Source: CBDCNH01 sp965219015 (lineage in GTDB: Bacteria > Pseudomonadota > Alphaproteobacteria > Rhodobacterales > Rhodobacteraceae). From it: a stretch of DNA of 64,000 bases. Of the stretch, positions 63,290 through 64,000 are shown piece after piece (within the stretch, counting starts at the first letter, position 1; each line of letters opens with the position of its first letter). The notes beneath the pieces are model-generated. The model searched no databases and was not told where the DNA came from. It worked only from the letters and a program-made list of their open reading frames with translations. Location: NCBI GenBank assembly GCA_965219015.1, contig CBDCNH010000005.1:62001-126000 (forward strand). Reading direction: 5' to 3'. Position numbers and translations under genes: made by a program.

Positions 63290-64000
63290 TCAGGTCAGCC
63301 CGGCGCAGAACGCCTGGATGCGGCCGCAGGCGTCCGTCAGAGCCGCATCGGAGGTGGCGTAGCTGATGCGGAAGTTCGGCGAGAGCCCGAACGCCGCGCC
63401 AAACACCACCGCCACGCCCGTCTCCTCGAGAAGTGCCGTCGCGAAGGTCTCGTCGTCGGCGATGCGGGTGCCCGCGGCGGAGGTGCGCCCGATGCAGCCC
63501 GCGATGGAGGGGTAGACGTAGAACGCCCCCTCGGGCACCGGGCAGGTGATCCCGTCGGCGTCGTTCAGCATCCCCACCACGAGGTCGCGGCGGCGCTGGA
63601 AGGCCGCGCGGCTCGTGGCGATGTAGTCCTGCGGGCCGTCGAGCGCCTCGACCGCCGCCCACTGGCTGACCGAGCAGGGGTTCGAGGTGGATTGCGACTG
63701 CACCTTGGCCATCGCGCGGATCAGAGGCTCCGGCCCCGCCGCGTAGCCGATCCGCCAGCCGGTCATCGCATAGGCCTTCGAGACGCCGTTGCAGGTCAGC
63801 GTGCGGTCGTAGAGCCGCGGCTCGACCTCGGCCGGCGTGCAGAAGGTGAAGCCGTCGAAGGCGAGGTGCTCGTACATGTCGTCGGTCATCACCCAGACGT
63901 GCGGGTGGCGCAGCAGAACGTCGGTGAGCGCGCGAAGCTCGTCGCGGGCGTAGCCGGCGCCGGTGGGGTTCGACGGCGAGTTGAAGATGAACCACTTGGT
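63290..64000 (-). CDS. Class I pyridoxal-phosphate aminotransferase (aspartate-type), partial
   Basis: The 236-codon C-terminal part of a fold-type I transaminase; the N-terminus lies beyond the right edge of the window. It shows NSPSNPTGAGYARDELRAL, DDMYEHLAF with the PLP-binding Asp and Tyr, the Schiff-base lysine in CNGVSKAYAMTGWRIGYAAG, QSQSTSNPCSVSQWAAVEAL and the late FGLSPNFRISYATS with the substrate-binding Arg. This is the AspC/AatA subclass of alphaproteobacteria, interconverting aspartate and oxaloacetate and often also prephenate or arogenate. The stop is 5 nt before the start of the small unknown gene. Confidence 0.93.
   Translation of the reverse strand, partial: TKWFIFNSPSNPTGAGYARDELRALTDVLLRHPHVWVMTDDMYEHLAFDGFTFCTPAEVEPRLYDRTLTCNGVSKAYAMTGWRIGYAAGPEPLIRAMAKVQSQSTSNPCSVSQWAAVEALDGPQDYIATSRAAFQRRRDLVVGMLNDADGITCPVPEGAFYVYPSIAGCIGRTSAAGTRIADDETFATALLEETGVAVVFGAAFGLSPNFRISYATSDAALTDACGRIQAFCAGLT

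Overview
The window is a very GC-rich, densely packed bacterial chromosome segment with about 60 protein genes and no RNA genes, CRISPR arrays or insertion sequences that I can see. It looks like an alphaproteobacterium of the Rhodobacterales type. Pointers are the pgsA-moaD-moaE run, ubiA/rsmE/gshA in proximity, a plsY-'pyrC'-pyrB operon with a catalytically degenerate dihydroorotase, a VPLPA-CTERM protein, an NDUFS4-like complex I subunit, a DUF2125 protein, and hisC-tyrC coupling. Genus cannot be decided from the sequence alone.

Layout. 1-8.9 kb: an RpiR-type regulator, pgsA (phospholipid synthesis), moaD and moaE (molybdopterin synthase), a small membrane coiled-coil protein with an OmpA-family protein, divergent ubiA and rsmE, then a methyltransferase, a GNAT acetyltransferase and a small membrane protein. 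9-16 kb: gshA, then a seven-gene minus-strand run (aroQ, HpcH/HpaI-type aldolase, pyrB, pyrC-like, plsY, VPLPA-CTERM protein, MscS channel), nearly all joined by stop/start overlaps. 16-28.6 kb: two sugar-type ABC operons, each divergent from its own LacI-family regulator with a palindromic candidate operator in the divergent gap. The second operon also carries an SMP-30/gluconolactonase-like enzyme and a b561-like membrane protein.

28.7-37.7 kb: an MFS exporter, then a cluster of a zinc-ribbon metallopeptidase, a large transglutaminase/DUF2126 protein, a fused ATP-grasp/alpha-E protein and a second transglutaminase. This is a recurrent but biochemically unexplained predicted peptide-ligation/hydrolysis system. 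37.7-43.6 kb: a TetR-controlled RND efflux operon with a 16-bp perfect palindrome upstream, plus a small GlsB-like protein and a rhodanese. 43.6-49.5 kb: a gene-free stretch with an 18-bp parS-like palindrome, uvrB, the NDUFS4-like subunit, hisC, a TyrA-family dehydrogenase and an extensin-like protein. 49.5-50.1 kb: a decayed siderophore-interacting protein gene. 50.2-56.8 kb: DUF2125, ChaC, a MotA/ExbB-like plus MotB/OmpA-like stator pair with a long coiled coil, and a VTT-PAP2-LssY fusion. 56.9-64 kb: a sugar kinase, a polyamine-type ABC operon ending in an amidohydrolase, a small unknown gene and the 3' part of a class I aminotransferase.

The strongest candidates for under-described biology are the 30.2-37.7 kb ATP-grasp/transglutaminase cluster and the 51.9-54.9 kb stator-like pair. 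Promoter calls are weak because -10/-35 boxes are hard to see at this GC content; operator palindromes are the most reliable regulatory signals.
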